A DNA stretch of 64,000 bases from Lishizhenia tianjinensis (GTDB lineage Bacteria; Bacteroidota; Bacteroidia; Flavobacteriales_D; Crocinitomicaceae), in assembly GCA_943330745.2 (NCBI GenBank), contig CALQIX020000010.1:46560-110559 (forward strand). The letters are read 5' to 3'. The number at the start of each line of letters is the position of its first letter. The first letter of the stretch is position 1. Shown here piece by piece: positions 45,459 to 54,598 of the stretch. The notes beneath the pieces were generated by a model. It ran no database searches and was not told where the DNA came from. It saw only the letters and a list, made by a program, of their open reading frames with translations. Both the position numbers and the translations under genes were made by a program.

Positions 45459-46235
45459 TTAGATCATACCTCGTATAACTCCTTTATCTGAAGATTCAAT
45501 AAAGCCCAAAATCAATTCACGCATTTCACTGGCAGGAATTGTTTGTTTCACTTGTTCGACAGCTTTTGTAATGTTACTGTTTTGAACATACAATATTCTA
45601 TATATATCTTCAATTTCTCGAATTATCTCATCCGTGTATCCACGTCGTCTAAGTCCAACAGAATTTACCCCAGCAAATGTAAGTGGCTCCCTTGCAGCTT
45701 TAATGAATGGAGGCACGTCTTTTCGAATTAACGATGCTCCACCAATAAAGGCATGTGTCCCGATATGAGCAAATTGTTGAGCTGCTACCTTTCCTTCTAA
45801 AATGGCAAAATCATCAATAATTACATGACCAGAGAGACCTGTATAGCTGGCAAGAATGACATTATTTCCAATTTGACAATCGTGTGCTACATGAACGTAT
45901 GTCATTAGCAAACAATTATTTCCAATACTAGTTTTCCATTTATCTTTAGTTCCACGATGTATTGTTACGCATTCTCGAATTATTGTATTATCACCAATAA
46001 TAACAGATGTTTCTTCGCCATCGAATTTCAAATCTTGAGGAACTACTCCAATAACAGCTCCAGGAAAGATTTCACAATTTTCACCGATTACGGTCCCTGG
46101 ATAAATAGAGACATTTGAGTGAATTCTAGTATTCGCACCAATGATTACATTTTCATGAATCATCGTGAATGGATCAACTTGGACATTTTGACCAATAGTT
46201 GCATTGGATGATATGGATGCTAAATTACTTATCAT
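45459..46235 (-). CDS. lpxA: Acyl-[ACP]--UDP-N-acetylglucosamine O-acyltransferase
   Basis: 258 residues of left-handed beta-helix hexapeptide repeats with the C-terminal helical domain. The catalytic His lies in TYVHVAHDCQIG, and the NSVGLRRRGY motif is diagnostic. It starts lipid A synthesis by 3-O-acylating UDP-GlcNAc. Third gene of the lpxD - lpxC/fabZ - lpxA unit; its start overlaps the stop of the lpxC/fabZ gene by four bases. Confidence 0.97.
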   Translation of the reverse strand: MISNLASISSNATIGQNVQVDPFTMIHENVIIGANTRIHSNVSIYPGTVIGENCEIFPGAVIGVVPQDLKFDGEETSVIIGDNTIIRECVTIHRGTKDKWKTSIGNNCLLMTYVHVAHDCQIGNNVILASYTGLSGHVIIDDFAILEGKVAAQQFAHIGTHAFIGGASLIRKDVPPFIKAAREPLTFAGVNSVGLRRRGYTDEIIREIEDIYRILYVQNSNITKAVEQVKQTIPASEMRELILGFIESSDKGVIRGMI

Positions 46236-47635
46236 TCTTGTTTGTCTTTGACAACTTGAGCTAACATTTCGGCCTCACTAACTACTTTACCATTTACATA
46301 TGCTTTTCCAATCATTTCAACTAACCCTCTGCGAATCGGTGATTTTAGGAAAAGTTCAAATACGATTGTATCACCTGGAATAACTTTTTGCTTAAACTTC
46401 ACGTTATCTATTTTCATGAAATAGGTGGAGTATAAATGTGGGTCTTCCACTTTGCTCAAAGCAAATATTCCGCCTGTTTGCGCCATCGCTTCCAATTGAA
46501 GAACTCCAGGAAAAATGGGGTTGCCAGGAAAATGGCCCGTAAAAATAGGTTCATTCATGGTTATATTCTTGACACCAATAATTGAATCCTCTTTTATTTC
46601 CATGATTTTATCAATCATTAAAAACGGAAAGCGATGAGGCAACATATTTTCGATATCAGTAATTGAGTACAAAGGTTCTTTCGTTAAGTCAAATTTACGT
46701 CCTTCACTTTGTTGTTTTTTTATTTGTTCTTTCAATATCTTAGCAAAGCGTACATTTCCAGAGTGCCCTGGTCTTGCTGCTAAAATATGAGCTTTGATAG
46801 GTTTTCCAACTAGTGCCAAATCTCCAACAATATCTAGTAATTTATGCCTAGCGGGCTCATTTTCATATTGAAGTTTAGTGCTATTTAACACTCCAATACC
46901 ATCAATCGTAATCGTTAAGTTCTCTTTGCCTAATAGCTTTGCTAAGCGATCTAATTCTTCCTGAGGAACATCTGCCTTATCGACAAGGACTATTGCATTT
47001 TCTAAATCACCGCCTTTTATTAAATTATTACTTGCTAAATATTCCAATTCTCTTAAAAAGACAAAGGTTCTACAACCAGCAATATTGGTGTTAAATTCGT
47101 TGATTTGATACATGCTAGCATGTTGCGTACCGAGAACAGGAGAATTATAATCAACCATTACTGTTATTCGATAATTCACATCTGGAATGGCTAAAAACTC
47201 AATTCCTTTATCAAGGTCTTCCCATGGAATATTTTCGGTTAGTTCAAAATATTCACGTTCAGCATTTTGTTCAATAATACCCACAGTTTGAATCGCTTTA
47301 ACAAATGGCAAAGCGCTTCCGTCCATAATTGGTATCTCAGGAGCGTCCAGTTTTATCAAAGCATTATCCACTTGACAACCCACGAGACTTGCCAAAATAT
47401 GTTCCGTTGTATAGACACGACCACCATTTTGCTCCAAGGTCGTTCCACGATCTGTTGAAATAACATTATCAACATCTGCTTTAATAATTGGTTGATTTGG
47501 TAAATCTATTCGTTGAAATTTGTAGCCAAAATTCTCAGATGCCGGATGAATTTCAACTGATACTTTTTCCCCCGTGTGAAGTCCGATACCAATAATTTTA
47601 ATAACGTCTTTTAATGTATGTTGTTTTTCAGACAT
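46232..47635 (-). CDS. lpxC/fabZ: Bifunctional UDP-3-O-acyl-GlcNAc deacetylase / 3-hydroxyacyl-ACP dehydratase
   Basis: 467 residues. Residues 1-300 are LpxC (GIGLHTGEKVSVEI; zinc His in HILASLVGCQVDN; PARHKLLDIVGDLAL). Residues about 320-467 are FabZ (LPHRFPFLMIDKI with catalytic His, GHFPGNPIFPGVLQLEAMAQ with catalytic Glu). The fusion is a known trait of Bacteroidota and couples lipid A deacetylation with 3-hydroxyacyl dehydration in fatty acid synthesis. Both active sites are intact. It lies between lpxD and lpxA. Confidence 0.97.
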   Translation of the reverse strand: MSEKQHTLKDVIKIIGIGLHTGEKVSVEIHPASENFGYKFQRIDLPNQPIIKADVDNVISTDRGTTLEQNGGRVYTTEHILASLVGCQVDNALIKLDAPEIPIMDGSALPFVKAIQTVGIIEQNAEREYFELTENIPWEDLDKGIEFLAIPDVNYRITVMVDYNSPVLGTQHASMYQINEFNTNIAGCRTFVFLRELEYLASNNLIKGGDLENAIVLVDKADVPQEELDRLAKLLGKENLTITIDGIGVLNSTKLQYENEPARHKLLDIVGDLALVGKPIKAHILAARPGHSGNVRFAKILKEQIKKQQSEGRKFDLTKEPLYSITDIENMLPHRFPFLMIDKIMEIKEDSIIGVKNITMNEPIFTGHFPGNPIFPGVLQLEAMAQTGGIFALSKVEDPHLYSTYFMKIDNVKFKQKVIPGDTIVFELFLKSPIRRGLVEMIGKAYVNGKVVSEAEMLAQVVKDKQE

Positions 47636-47644
47636 GCCCCTAAT

Positions 47645-48685
47645 TTAATCGTGATTGATTTCTTTTAATTTTTTTTCTAATTCTTGTATTTTTTTCAATA
47701 AAAATGGAAGTTTCCGAAATCCAAAATATGATTTTTTAAATTCATCAAGCGGAATACCGGGAGAGCCCATGAACGTATCTGCAGTTTTTATTGATGATGG
47801 AATGCCAGATTGCGCAACAATTTTTGTATCATTCGCAATGTGAAGGTGTCCACTTATTCCTGCTTGACCTCCAATTAATACGCGTTCACCAATTTTTGCA
47901 GAACCAGCTATTCCAGATTGAGCAGCCATTGCAGAGTTTTTCCCAATATCTACATTGTGTGCAATTTGGCATAAATTATCAATTTTAACTCCTTTACGAA
48001 GAAATGTAGAACCCATGGTTGCGCGGTCGATTGTTGAATTTGACCCGATCTCAACGTCATCCTCGATTATGACATTTCCAATTTGTGGAACTTTTTTAAA
48101 TACTCCATTATCATCAGGGGCAAAACCAAAGCCATCCGCACCAATTACAGCGCCAGCATGAATGATACAATTTGAACCAACTTTGCAGTCTGAATAAATT
48201 TTAACTCCTGGATGAAGAATGGTATTTGCTCCAATTTCTACATTTTCACCAATATAAACATTTGGATATATGACTACACTATCAGCGATTATCGCATTAT
48301 CTGAAATATATGCAAATGCACCAATGTATGGATCATTTCCAATTTTCGCAGAATCTGAAATAAAAACAGGTGATTCGATTTTTGGTTCTTTCTTGTTTAA
48401 CTGACTGTACATTTCCAATAATTGAGCAAAACAAGAATATGCATCTTCTACTCGAATCAAGGTGAGATTTTCGGGTAATGGTTTTGAAGGAACAAATGAC
48501 CGATTAACGATACAAATTGAGGATTTTGTTGTATAAATATGCTCTTCATATTTAGGATTTGCCAAGAAAGACAAAGATCCTTCATAACCCTCCTCAATTT
48601 TCGCTAAATCAGAAACAGTAACACTCGGGTTACCTTCAATCGAACCTGTTAATATACCCGCAATTTGTTCAGCAGAAAATTTCAT
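47645..48685 (-). CDS. lpxD: UDP-3-O-(3-hydroxyacyl)glucosamine N-acyltransferase
   Basis: 346 residues: N-terminal uridine-binding domain (to about 100), then hexapeptide beta-helix with the catalytic His in [10 protein letters not shown], and a C-terminal helix ([16 protein letters not shown]). It N-acylates UDP-3-O-acyl-glucosamine in lipid A synthesis. First gene of the lipid A unit, with a TATCTTTG promoter element four bases before the start. Confidence 0.97.
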   Translation of the reverse strand: MKFSAEQIAGILTGSIEGNPSVTVSDLAKIEEGYEGSLSFLANPKYEEHIYTTKSSICIVNRSFVPSKPLPENLTLIRVEDAYSCFAQLLEMYSQLNKKEPKIESPVFISDSAKIGNDPYIGAFAYISDNAIIADSVVIYPNVYIGENVEIGANTILHPGVKIYSDCKVGSNCIIHAGAVIGADGFGFAPDDNGVFKKVPQIGNVIIEDDVEIGSNSTIDRATMGSTFLRKGVKIDNLCQIAHNVDIGKNSAMAAQSGIAGSAKIGERVLIGGQAGISGHLHIANDTKIVAQSGIPSSIKTADTFMGSPGIPLDEFKKSYFGFRKLPFLLKKIQELEKKLKEINHD

Positions 48686-48689
48686 TAAT

Positions 48690-48697
48690 CAAAGATA
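48690..48697 (-). promoter_or_regulatory. Promoter -7 element abutting the lpxD start codon
   Basis: TATCTTTG matches TAnnTTTG, followed by ATTA and ATG 48685. Predicts a leaderless lpxD-lpxC/fabZ-lpxA mRNA. Confidence 0.55.
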
Positions 48698-48738
48698 AGT
48701 AATTGATTTTCTTAACTCGAAAATAATTCCATCAATTA

Positions 48739-48766
48739 TTAACAGTCGAAACATCAAAACTGTTAA
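48739..48766. repeat. Inverted repeat upstream of lpxD
   Basis: Perfect 8-base arms TTAACAGT (48739-48746) and ACTGTTAA (48759-48766) around a 12-base spacer, between the stop of the membrane protein gene (48790) and the lpxD promoter element. Position is compatible with an operator or a weak terminator; no T run follows on the minus strand. Confidence 0.5.
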
Positions 48767-48789
48767 CAATACACTGTTTCAAGCAAAAA

Positions 48790-49437
48790 TTATTCTTCAA
48801 TATGTATTGGATAAAGTACAAATTCCTTCCATTGATAGGTTATTTTAACTGTATCAGTAACCATTATTGTTTGAAAATAAACTTTATCAGCATTTGGCTT
48901 TGAATGATTATAGAGCGAATATCCTTTTTTCGTTAGCGTTCGTATGTAATTCGTTCTGTCTAGTCCAGTTCGTGCTAGTTTCTTTTGCAATGAGCTAGAT
49001 TCATCGAAATTCACCAATGAGTTTTTACCTGATGGAACATGAAGGATTTTAAAATAAACATCATTATTCAATTTTTTCAATTGATTTTTTTGCAAATGAA
49101 TTACCGCAATATAAGAATCGGGTAAAAATGAAACATAAAATTGTGGTGTAACCGTTTTTATGCCTTCTTTTATTTTAAAAAGATATGTTTTCTCGGTTGA
49201 ATCTTTGCTACTTTGACCAAAATCAACCTCGTAATTGGACAAAAACAATTCCATGGAATCGATTTTCAAGAGTGGATTTTCAGAAATAATTATTTTGCGT
49301 AAAATTGTTTCTTTCACCTTATTTTCCGGAAGCCAAGAACAACCTCTATTTTGAAAAAAGAATAAAACCATAATCAAACCTATTCCAAATCCAATTAGAT
49401 AATAAACGAGCCTACGTAAAAAAGTGTATTGCATCAT
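48790..49437 (-). CDS. Membrane-anchored protein of unknown function
   Basis: 215 residues with one N-terminal membrane helix (about 9-28) and the segment FFFQNRGCSWLPENKVKETI directly after it, which I recall as typical of an uncharacterised Bacteroidota family. The rest is soluble, periplasmic if the positive-inside rule holds. A TAGATTTG element ends four bases before ATG 49437. Function unknown; not obviously linked to the neighbouring lipid A genes. Confidence 0.72.
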   Translation of the reverse strand: MMQYTFLRRLVYYLIGFGIGLIMVLFFFQNRGCSWLPENKVKETILRKIIISENPLLKIDSMELFLSNYEVDFGQSSKDSTEKTYLFKIKEGIKTVTPQFYVSFLPDSYIAVIHLQKNQLKKLNNDVYFKILHVPSGKNSLVNFDESSSLQKKLARTGLDRTNYIRTLTKKGYSLYNHSKPNADKVYFQTIMVTDTVKITYQWKEFVLYPIHIEE

Positions 49438-49441
49438 GTTA

Positions 49442-49449
49442 CAAATCTA
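49442..49449 (-). promoter_or_regulatory. Promoter -7 element abutting the membrane protein start
   Basis: TAGATTTG on the minus strand followed by TAAC and ATG 49437, the same leaderless layout as ung and lpxD. Confidence 0.5.
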
Positions 49450-49481
49450 ACTAAGAGTTTTCAATTGACATTTGATATTAT

Positions 49482-49511
49482 AAAAAAAAAAGCACAGCCG
49501 AAGCTATGCCC
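49482..49511 (-). terminator. Rho-independent terminator of the YceI gene (UUCG tetraloop)
   Basis: On the minus strand GCATAGC-TTCG-GCTGTGC (49509-49492) makes a seven-pair stem with one G-U pair and a stable UUCG loop, followed by ten T residues. It lies 27 bases past the YceI stop. Confidence 0.9.
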
Positions 49512-49537
49512 TTTGCTGCATATTTCTAAACAGAAAA

Positions 49538-50065
49538 CTATTGTTTTACCAATTGAATTTCACAATTTAGCTGAATATCATCTGCAAGTACAATATTTCC
49601 TGCTTCTGTTACTGCGCTCCAAGTTAAACCAAATTCGCTTCTTTTAATTTTTCCGGTCAATTCCATACCCGCTTTTGTTTGACCATATGGATCAACTGCA
49701 ATACCAGCATAATCCATTGACAAAACCACTGGTTTTTCAACTCCTTTGATGGACATAATTCCAGCTATTTCGAAATCTGAATCACTTTTTTTTGTAATCG
49801 AATCTGAATGAAACGTCAATTTAGGGAATGAAGCAGAATCAAAGAAATCAGTTGATTTCAAATGACCATCTCTGTCAGCAGCACCTGTATTGATTGAATC
49901 AATCGATGCTTCAAAATTGAATTTAGCTGTTGAAAAATCATCATTCGTTACTATAGCACTTGCAGTAAAATCGCTAAATTTTCCCACTACATTTGAAATC
50001 ATCATGTGGCGCACTTTGAAGCCAATTTCGCTGTGCATGTTATCAATTTTCCAATTTGTTTCCAT
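49538..50065 (-). CDS. YceI family lipocalin-like protein
   Basis: 175 residues without a signal peptide. The opening WKIDNMHSEIGFKVRHMMISNVVGKFSDF, the ADRDGHLKSTDFFD motif and LTGKIKRSEFGLTW are characteristic. YceI proteins bind isoprenoid-type lipids in an extended lipocalin barrel; many are periplasmic, but this one appears cytoplasmic. Monocistronic, with its own terminator. The region 50066-50154 upstream holds the divergent promoters. Confidence 0.93.
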   Translation of the reverse strand: METNWKIDNMHSEIGFKVRHMMISNVVGKFSDFTASAIVTNDDFSTAKFNFEASIDSINTGAADRDGHLKSTDFFDSASFPKLTFHSDSITKKSDSDFEIAGIMSIKGVEKPVVLSMDYAGIAVDPYGQTKAGMELTGKIKRSEFGLTWSAVTEAGNIVLADDIQLNCEIQLVKQ

Positions 50066-50154
50066 ATTTTATTAATTTTATGGTGCAAATGTCGATATGA
50101 ATTATGAGAAATATCATGACATAGGTTAAGAAATAAATTAACACCAATTAAAAT

Positions 50155-50862
50155 ATGCAATCATTACCATTTATTGTTTTTCTTCTTTTTGTAAATGCTG
50201 TCAATAGTCAGATTGAAGTAATGAAAAAACCAAAAAAAGATACCTTATTTAGAAATAAAGCGTACGGATTTTTAAATATTACGAATGTAAATCGAACCTT
50301 GAGTCCAAATCAAGATTTTCTACCGCAAGATATTGGCGATCGAGCAAATGAAACCTCATTAAAAACTTATTCATTTGGTTTGGGTTTAAAAGGGCACATT
50401 ACAAAAACAATTATTTGGGATGGGGGAATGTCATACCTCCAAAATGGAGAGCAATATGAATTTAGTCCAATAACCAATGATACAAGTTTTAGTTATCAAA
50501 CTTATTATAAATACATTGCAATGCCGTTAAGACTAAACTTTACAGTTGGAAAAACAATTCAATTCTATGGAGGAGTTGGGATTCTACCGCAGCTTTTTTT
50601 ATCTTACAGACAAAATCAACAATGGGAAACGTCATTGGGCAGCAAAGGCTCCGATGTAATCAAGGATAAAAGTAACTATAATTCATTTATTACCAGTGTT
50701 TTATTTAATCTTGGCTTAAGTATTACTGCAGATAATGGGTATGGTTTATTTATCTCACCGGAATACCGGTATCAATTACAGAATGGGTATGGCAAATTAT
50801 CGTCTTTTGTCCATAAAAATTTTGGACTTGGAATTTCTTTTGGAGTAAGTAAGGAGTTGTAA
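50155..50862 (+). CDS. Outer-membrane beta-barrel protein
   Basis: 235 residues with a signal peptide (cleavage near AVNSQI, residue 18). Alternating strands (YSFGLGLKGHIT, AMPLRLNFTVGKTIQFYGGVGI, FGLGISFGVSKEL) match the porin-type eight- to ten-stranded outer-membrane barrels (PorT-like family). Ligand or role unknown. It converges with lolA with one base between the stop codons. Confidence 0.82.
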   Translation: MQSLPFIVFLLFVNAVNSQIEVMKKPKKDTLFRNKAYGFLNITNVNRTLSPNQDFLPQDIGDRANETSLKTYSFGLGLKGHITKTIIWDGGMSYLQNGEQYEFSPITNDTSFSYQTYYKYIAMPLRLNFTVGKTIQFYGGVGILPQLFLSYRQNQQWETSLGSKGSDVIKDKSNYNSFITSVLFNLGLSITADNGYGLFISPEYRYQLQNGYGKLSSFVHKNFGLGISFGVSKEL

Positions 50863-50863
50863 G

Positions 50864-51499
50864 TTATTCTTTTACTTCCTTGTAACCTGGAAATTTCTTG
50901 CGGTCATATACGAATTTGGATTCCTCAACTGTTGGATTTGAAGTAAATTTAGTGATTGAATAAGTCATCACCGTTCCATCTTTAGAAGTCATTGTAGCTT
51001 TAGATAAATCGTTTGATGTTTTCGCAATATAAAGCACAATAGATTTATAAGTAGCCTTCGTGCTTTTTGGCGCTAAAGATATCACATGAACTGTTTTTCC
51101 GTTCAATGTTGTTTCTTTTGTATATGTATTCGTGAAACCTGTTTCCCACAGAGTCATGAGTTTTTTTGGATTCATGTTTTCGTCATCATTAGAACTCGCG
51201 TCCGAAATGTAAACTGTTTTCCCATCTTTTACAACGGTCCAGGTTTTTACACCATTCGAGATAATTGTATTTCCACCATATGAGGCATAGAATTTTTGAC
51301 CCTTCACCCAGCCTTTTCCTGTTTGATTTTGATTTAGTCCAGATTTGGTGTTTTTAACATTCGCGCTGAATTCTACGTAAAAAGACTTTAAATCTTTAAT
51401 TTTTTTAGATACTGAATTAAGAATTGTCTGAGACTTTGATTGTGCAACTCCCGAGGATGCAACGAAAGAAAACAATAACAAAACAAATAAACTTCTCAT
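50864..51499 (-). CDS. lolA: Outer-membrane lipoprotein carrier protein LolA-like
   Basis: 211 residues with a signal peptide (cleavage near GVAQSK). SFYVEFSANVKN, GKGWVKGQKFYASY, GVKTWTVV and the open-barrel strands KATYKSIVLYIAK follow the LolA fold, which carries lipoproteins through the periplasm. Bacteroidota commonly encode LolA without LolB. The sequence is complete. Confidence 0.88.
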   Translation of the reverse strand: MRSLFVLLLFSFVASSGVAQSKSQTILNSVSKKIKDLKSFYVEFSANVKNTKSGLNQNQTGKGWVKGQKFYASYGGNTIISNGVKTWTVVKDGKTVYISDASSNDDENMNPKKLMTLWETGFTNTYTKETTLNGKTVHVISLAPKSTKATYKSIVLYIAKTSNDLSKATMTSKDGTVMTYSITKFTSNPTVEESKFVYDRKKFPGYKEVKE

Positions 51500-51587
51500 A
51501 CATTTTAATTTCGAGGCAAATATCTAAAATTATGCCAGATTAAAAAAAGACTTGCTTGGATTTCTTATAGAATTTATTAACACAACT

Positions 51588-51595
51588 TAAATTTG
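51588..51595 (+). promoter_or_regulatory. Possible promoter -7 element for the DUF2452 gene
   Basis: TAAATTTG, 68 bases before ATG 51664, in the 164-base gap between the divergent lolA and DUF2452 genes. No -33 TTG at the right distance. Confidence 0.35.
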
Positions 51596-51663
51596 CACTT
51601 AATTTATTTTTAATTTTATCCAAACATAATTGATTCCGAAGTGTTTTTAACTCAAATTACTTC

Positions 51664-52122
51664 ATGAGCGATAATTCTAATTTTGTTAATCCCATTGATT
51701 CCGATAAAATCACTGAGAACCCTGGTTTAATTGAGTTCCCACATACAGTCGGTGGTGCTATGATAAAACCTGAAGACCAAGGAAAACTAAAGGGTAGAGC
51801 AGTGGCGGCAATGGAATTCCAAACAGACATGCAATTAAATCAGATTTATGAACAAATGCAATTGCTGGCAAATCAAGTAAAAACGCTAAACGATAGAAAA
51901 ACCATATCTCAATTTATTTATACCGCAGAAATTAGATTTGAACCATTTATTAATCATGTTTATCATCTGTATACGCGTGAAAATGCGACTTTTTTACTTT
52001 CTCTTGTGGGGCCTAATGACTGGGGACGAACCAAACAAAAGTTGTCTTTTGTAGCAAGCGTTAAGCTTTTGGCGGATCATACGTGGGATATTATTGAAAA
52101 AAATCCGGAATTTAACTTCTAA
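51664..52122 (+). CDS. DUF2452 family protein
   Basis: 152 residues, cytoplasmic. NPGLIEFPHTVGGAMIKPEDQGKLKGRAV, the IYEQMQLLANQVKTL helix and NHVYHLYTRENATFLLSLVGPNDWG match DUF2452, an uncharacterised family widespread in Bacteroidota and some other phyla. Its stop shares two bases with the convergent DUF4296 gene. Confidence 0.88.
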   Translation: MSDNSNFVNPIDSDKITENPGLIEFPHTVGGAMIKPEDQGKLKGRAVAAMEFQTDMQLNQIYEQMQLLANQVKTLNDRKTISQFIYTAEIRFEPFINHVYHLYTRENATFLLSLVGPNDWGRTKQKLSFVASVKLLADHTWDIIEKNPEFNF

Positions 52123-52478
52123 TTTTTCACACTATTTTTTGCTGAGTTTTCATTGAGATTATTTAAAACTTCTTCATATAAATCGGACATTTCTTTGTCT
52201 GATTTCGCATAATGATCAAAACTTTTATTAAATTGGTCTAAAGTGACGTTCTTTGATTTGAATAATGAATCTCTTGAAATAAATAGTGCTTCTTTATAAT
52301 TTTCAAACGAAAAGTATACGTTTTGAAGATGTGTTTCTATTAAAACTAATTCCTCAAAAATAGAGCAAGTTTGTTTCTTCGATAAAACAGATTCATTACT
52401 CTCCAATTTCAATTGGCTATTTGAATTGTCGCACGAACAAATTACGATTATTGAAAGAAATAAAAATAGCCTTGTCAT
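52119..52478 (-). CDS. DUF4296 lipoprotein
   Basis: 119 residues with a lipoprotein signal ending at C16 (CSC). The helical body (LVLIETHLQNVYFSFENYKE and FNKSFDHYAKSDKEMSDLYEEV) fits DUF4296. In Bacteroidota the family usually lies downstream of a polyprenyl-phosphomannose synthase and dihydroorotase, as here. Start overlaps the dihydroorotase stop by four bases. Function unknown. Confidence 0.8.
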   Translation of the reverse strand: MTRLFLFLSIIVICSCDNSNSQLKLESNESVLSKKQTCSIFEELVLIETHLQNVYFSFENYKEALFISRDSLFKSKNVTLDQFNKSFDHYAKSDKEMSDLYEEVLNNLNENSAKNSVKN

Positions 52479-53812
52479 CGATTGAAAACTAACCGAGCTC
52501 CAGAAACACCTTCAATTATTTTATTTTTAGCATAAACGATGTTGCCATTAACGAACGTACTGTCAATTTCATTTGAAAAAACATATCCTTCGAAAGGAGA
52601 CCATTTGCACAATGATAGTATCGAATCTCTAGTCACCGTAGTAGTTTTGGAAGGATTCACTAAAACTAAATCAGCAAAATATCCTTCGCGAATAAATCCC
52701 CGATCTTTAACTTGAAATAATTCGGCTGGAGCATGGCTCATTTTTTCCACCATTTTTTCAATCGTAATCTTTCCTTCCTTTACTTTTTCAAACATAGCAA
52801 GCAATGCATATTGCACCAATGGGCCACCAGAAGGGGCTTTTATATATGCATGAGATTTTTCCTCCAGTGTATGTGGCGCATGATCTGTAGCAATTACATC
52901 AATCACATTCGTATTGACGGCATGCATAATTGCATCTCTATCTGACCTTTTTTTAATCGCTGGATTCCATTTAATAAAGTTTCCTAATCTTTCATAATCC
53001 TCATCAGTAAACCAAAGATGATGAATACAAGCTTCGGCAGTAATTCGTTTTTCTTTCAACGGAATCTGATTGGAAAATAATTCAAGTTCCTTTTCCGTGC
53101 TAATATGCAAAATATGAAGTCGAGAATTGTATTTTTTCGCCAAAGAAACCGCGTAAGAGGAAGATTTATAACAGGCTTCCTCGTTCCTTATCAAAGGATG
53201 AAATTTAGGTGGAATCGTTTCACCGAACTCTTCAATGTAACGCTGAAAATTTTGTTTAATCATTGGGTCATCTTCGCAGTGAGTAGTAATGATTGTTGGC
53301 GAATGCTCAAAGACAGCTTCTAGTGCCTTGGGATCATCTACTAACATATCTCCTGTGGAAGAGCCCATGAATATTTTAACCCCACAAATTTCTAAAGGAT
53401 TAATTCGTTTTATTTCTTCGATATTCGAATTTGTAGTACCCAAGTAAAAGGAATAATTTGCTAAAGAAGTTTTCTCAGCAACAGTATATTTTTCCTCTAA
53501 TTTCTCAATAGTAACGGCACTTGGTACTGTATTTGGCATTTCCATGAACGAAGTTATTCCACCGGCTACGGCAGCTCTTGATTCTGAGAAAATAGTGGCC
53601 TTGTGAGTCAAACCCGGTTCCCTGAAATGCACTTGATCATCGATACATCCAGGAATTAAAAACAATCCTTCAGCATTTATTTCTTCAACATTAGCCGTGT
53701 TAGTAATTGAATTTGCAATTTTCTCTATCCGACCATTCAATATAAGAACATCTGATATAAATTGTTTGCCTTCATTCACAAGTGTTGCTTGTTTAATTAG
53801 GTAATTTGCCAT
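52475..53812 (-). CDS. pyrC: Dihydroorotase (class I)
   Basis: 445 residues from ATG 53812, which overlaps the preceding stop as TGATG; an in-frame GTG three bases upstream is less likely. DDQVHFREPGLTHK (58-71) is the first metal motif, with the first histidine of HxH replaced by Q60 and H62 kept; carboxylated K146 is in GVKIFMGSSTG, H178 in TTHCED, then HILHIST and ATDHAPHTLEEK with the catalytic Asp. The enzyme cyclises N-carbamoyl-aspartate in pyrimidine synthesis. Second of three co-transcribed genes. Confidence 0.94.
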   Translation of the reverse strand: MANYLIKQATLVNEGKQFISDVLILNGRIEKIANSITNTANVEEINAEGLFLIPGCIDDQVHFREPGLTHKATIFSESRAAVAGGITSFMEMPNTVPSAVTIEKLEEKYTVAEKTSLANYSFYLGTTNSNIEEIKRINPLEICGVKIFMGSSTGDMLVDDPKALEAVFEHSPTIITTHCEDDPMIKQNFQRYIEEFGETIPPKFHPLIRNEEACYKSSSYAVSLAKKYNSRLHILHISTEKELELFSNQIPLKEKRITAEACIHHLWFTDEDYERLGNFIKWNPAIKKRSDRDAIMHAVNTNVIDVIATDHAPHTLEEKSHAYIKAPSGGPLVQYALLAMFEKVKEGKITIEKMVEKMSHAPAELFQVKDRGFIREGYFADLVLVNPSKTTTVTRDSILSLCKWSPFEGYVFSNEIDSTFVNGNIVYAKNKIIEGVSGARLVFNR

Positions 53813-54525
53813 CACTTAAAATTTATTTTTCGCATTTTCCAAACTCCAAAAAAAGCTTCTTTAAAGATTCCACTAGACATTTTTGACTGACCAAAAAGTC
53901 TATCTATAAAAGTAATTGGAACTTCTGTAATTTTGAATCCTAGTTTATGTGTCGCATATTTCATGCAAATTTGGAAAGCATATCCTTTGAAAATAATTAC
54001 GTCAAAGTTAATTGATTCGAGTACTTTTCTTCGATAACATTTAAAGCCCGCTGTAGTGTCTTTAATAGATATCCAAAGTATTAATCGAACATAAACACTG
54101 GCAAAATAAGACATTAAGATGCGATCCCACGGCCAATTTTTAACACGTCCACCAGTAATATATCTTGATCCAATACTTAAATCTGAGCCATTTTTGCACG
54201 TTTCATAGAGGTGAATTAAGTCAGCTGGGTCATGTGAAAAATCACAATCCATTTCAAAAATGAACTCATAATCTCTTTTTAATGACCAATTGAATCCATG
54301 AATATAAGCGGTTCCAAGACCTAATTTACCTGCTCTTTTTTCTAAGAAAATTCGATTGGGGAATAACTCCATTTGTTGTGAAATAGCATCCGAGGTACCA
54401 TCTGGAGAGTTATCGTCGATAAATAAAATATCAAATTCTTTTGGCAATTCCATTAACGTCCTGACCATTTTATCAATGTTCTCAAGCTCGTTATAGGTTG
54501 GAATAATTACTATAGAATCGGACAC
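53812..54525 (-). CDS. Polyprenol-phosphate mannose synthase (GT2)
   Basis: 237 residues beginning at GTG 54525. VIIPTYNELENIDKM, FIDDNSPDGT, the FEMDCDFSHDP motif and the C-terminal VPITFIDRLFGQSKMS match the dolichol-phosphate mannosyltransferase class. No membrane segment is evident at the C-terminus, so it is the soluble single-domain type. It transfers mannose from GDP-mannose to polyprenol phosphate, giving a lipid-linked sugar donor. First gene of the unit with pyrC and DUF4296. Confidence 0.93.
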   Translation of the reverse strand: MSDSIVIIPTYNELENIDKMVRTLMELPKEFDILFIDDNSPDGTSDAISQQMELFPNRIFLEKRAGKLGLGTAYIHGFNWSLKRDYEFIFEMDCDFSHDPADLIHLYETCKNGSDLSIGSRYITGGRVKNWPWDRILMSYFASVYVRLILWISIKDTTAGFKCYRRKVLESINFDVIIFKGYAFQICMKYATHKLGFKITEVPITFIDRLFGQSKMSSGIFKEAFFGVWKMRKINFK

Positions 54526-54541
54526 GTTTTGTTTAATAAAA

Positions 54542-54549
54542 CGAAATTA
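54542..54549 (-). promoter_or_regulatory. Promoter -7 element (TTCG variant) for the mannose-synthase operon
   Basis: TAATTTCG on the minus strand, 16 bases before GTG 54525. Confidence 0.4.
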
Positions 54550-54598
54550 ATCAATATTAAAATATAACTGTGTAATTTTAATAAAATTGTAAATAAAA

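Noticed and set aside
54580..54598. Symmetric AATTTT-AAT-AAAATT before the DUF4442 gene
   Set aside because: Pure A/T symmetry in an AT-rich spacer carries little information.
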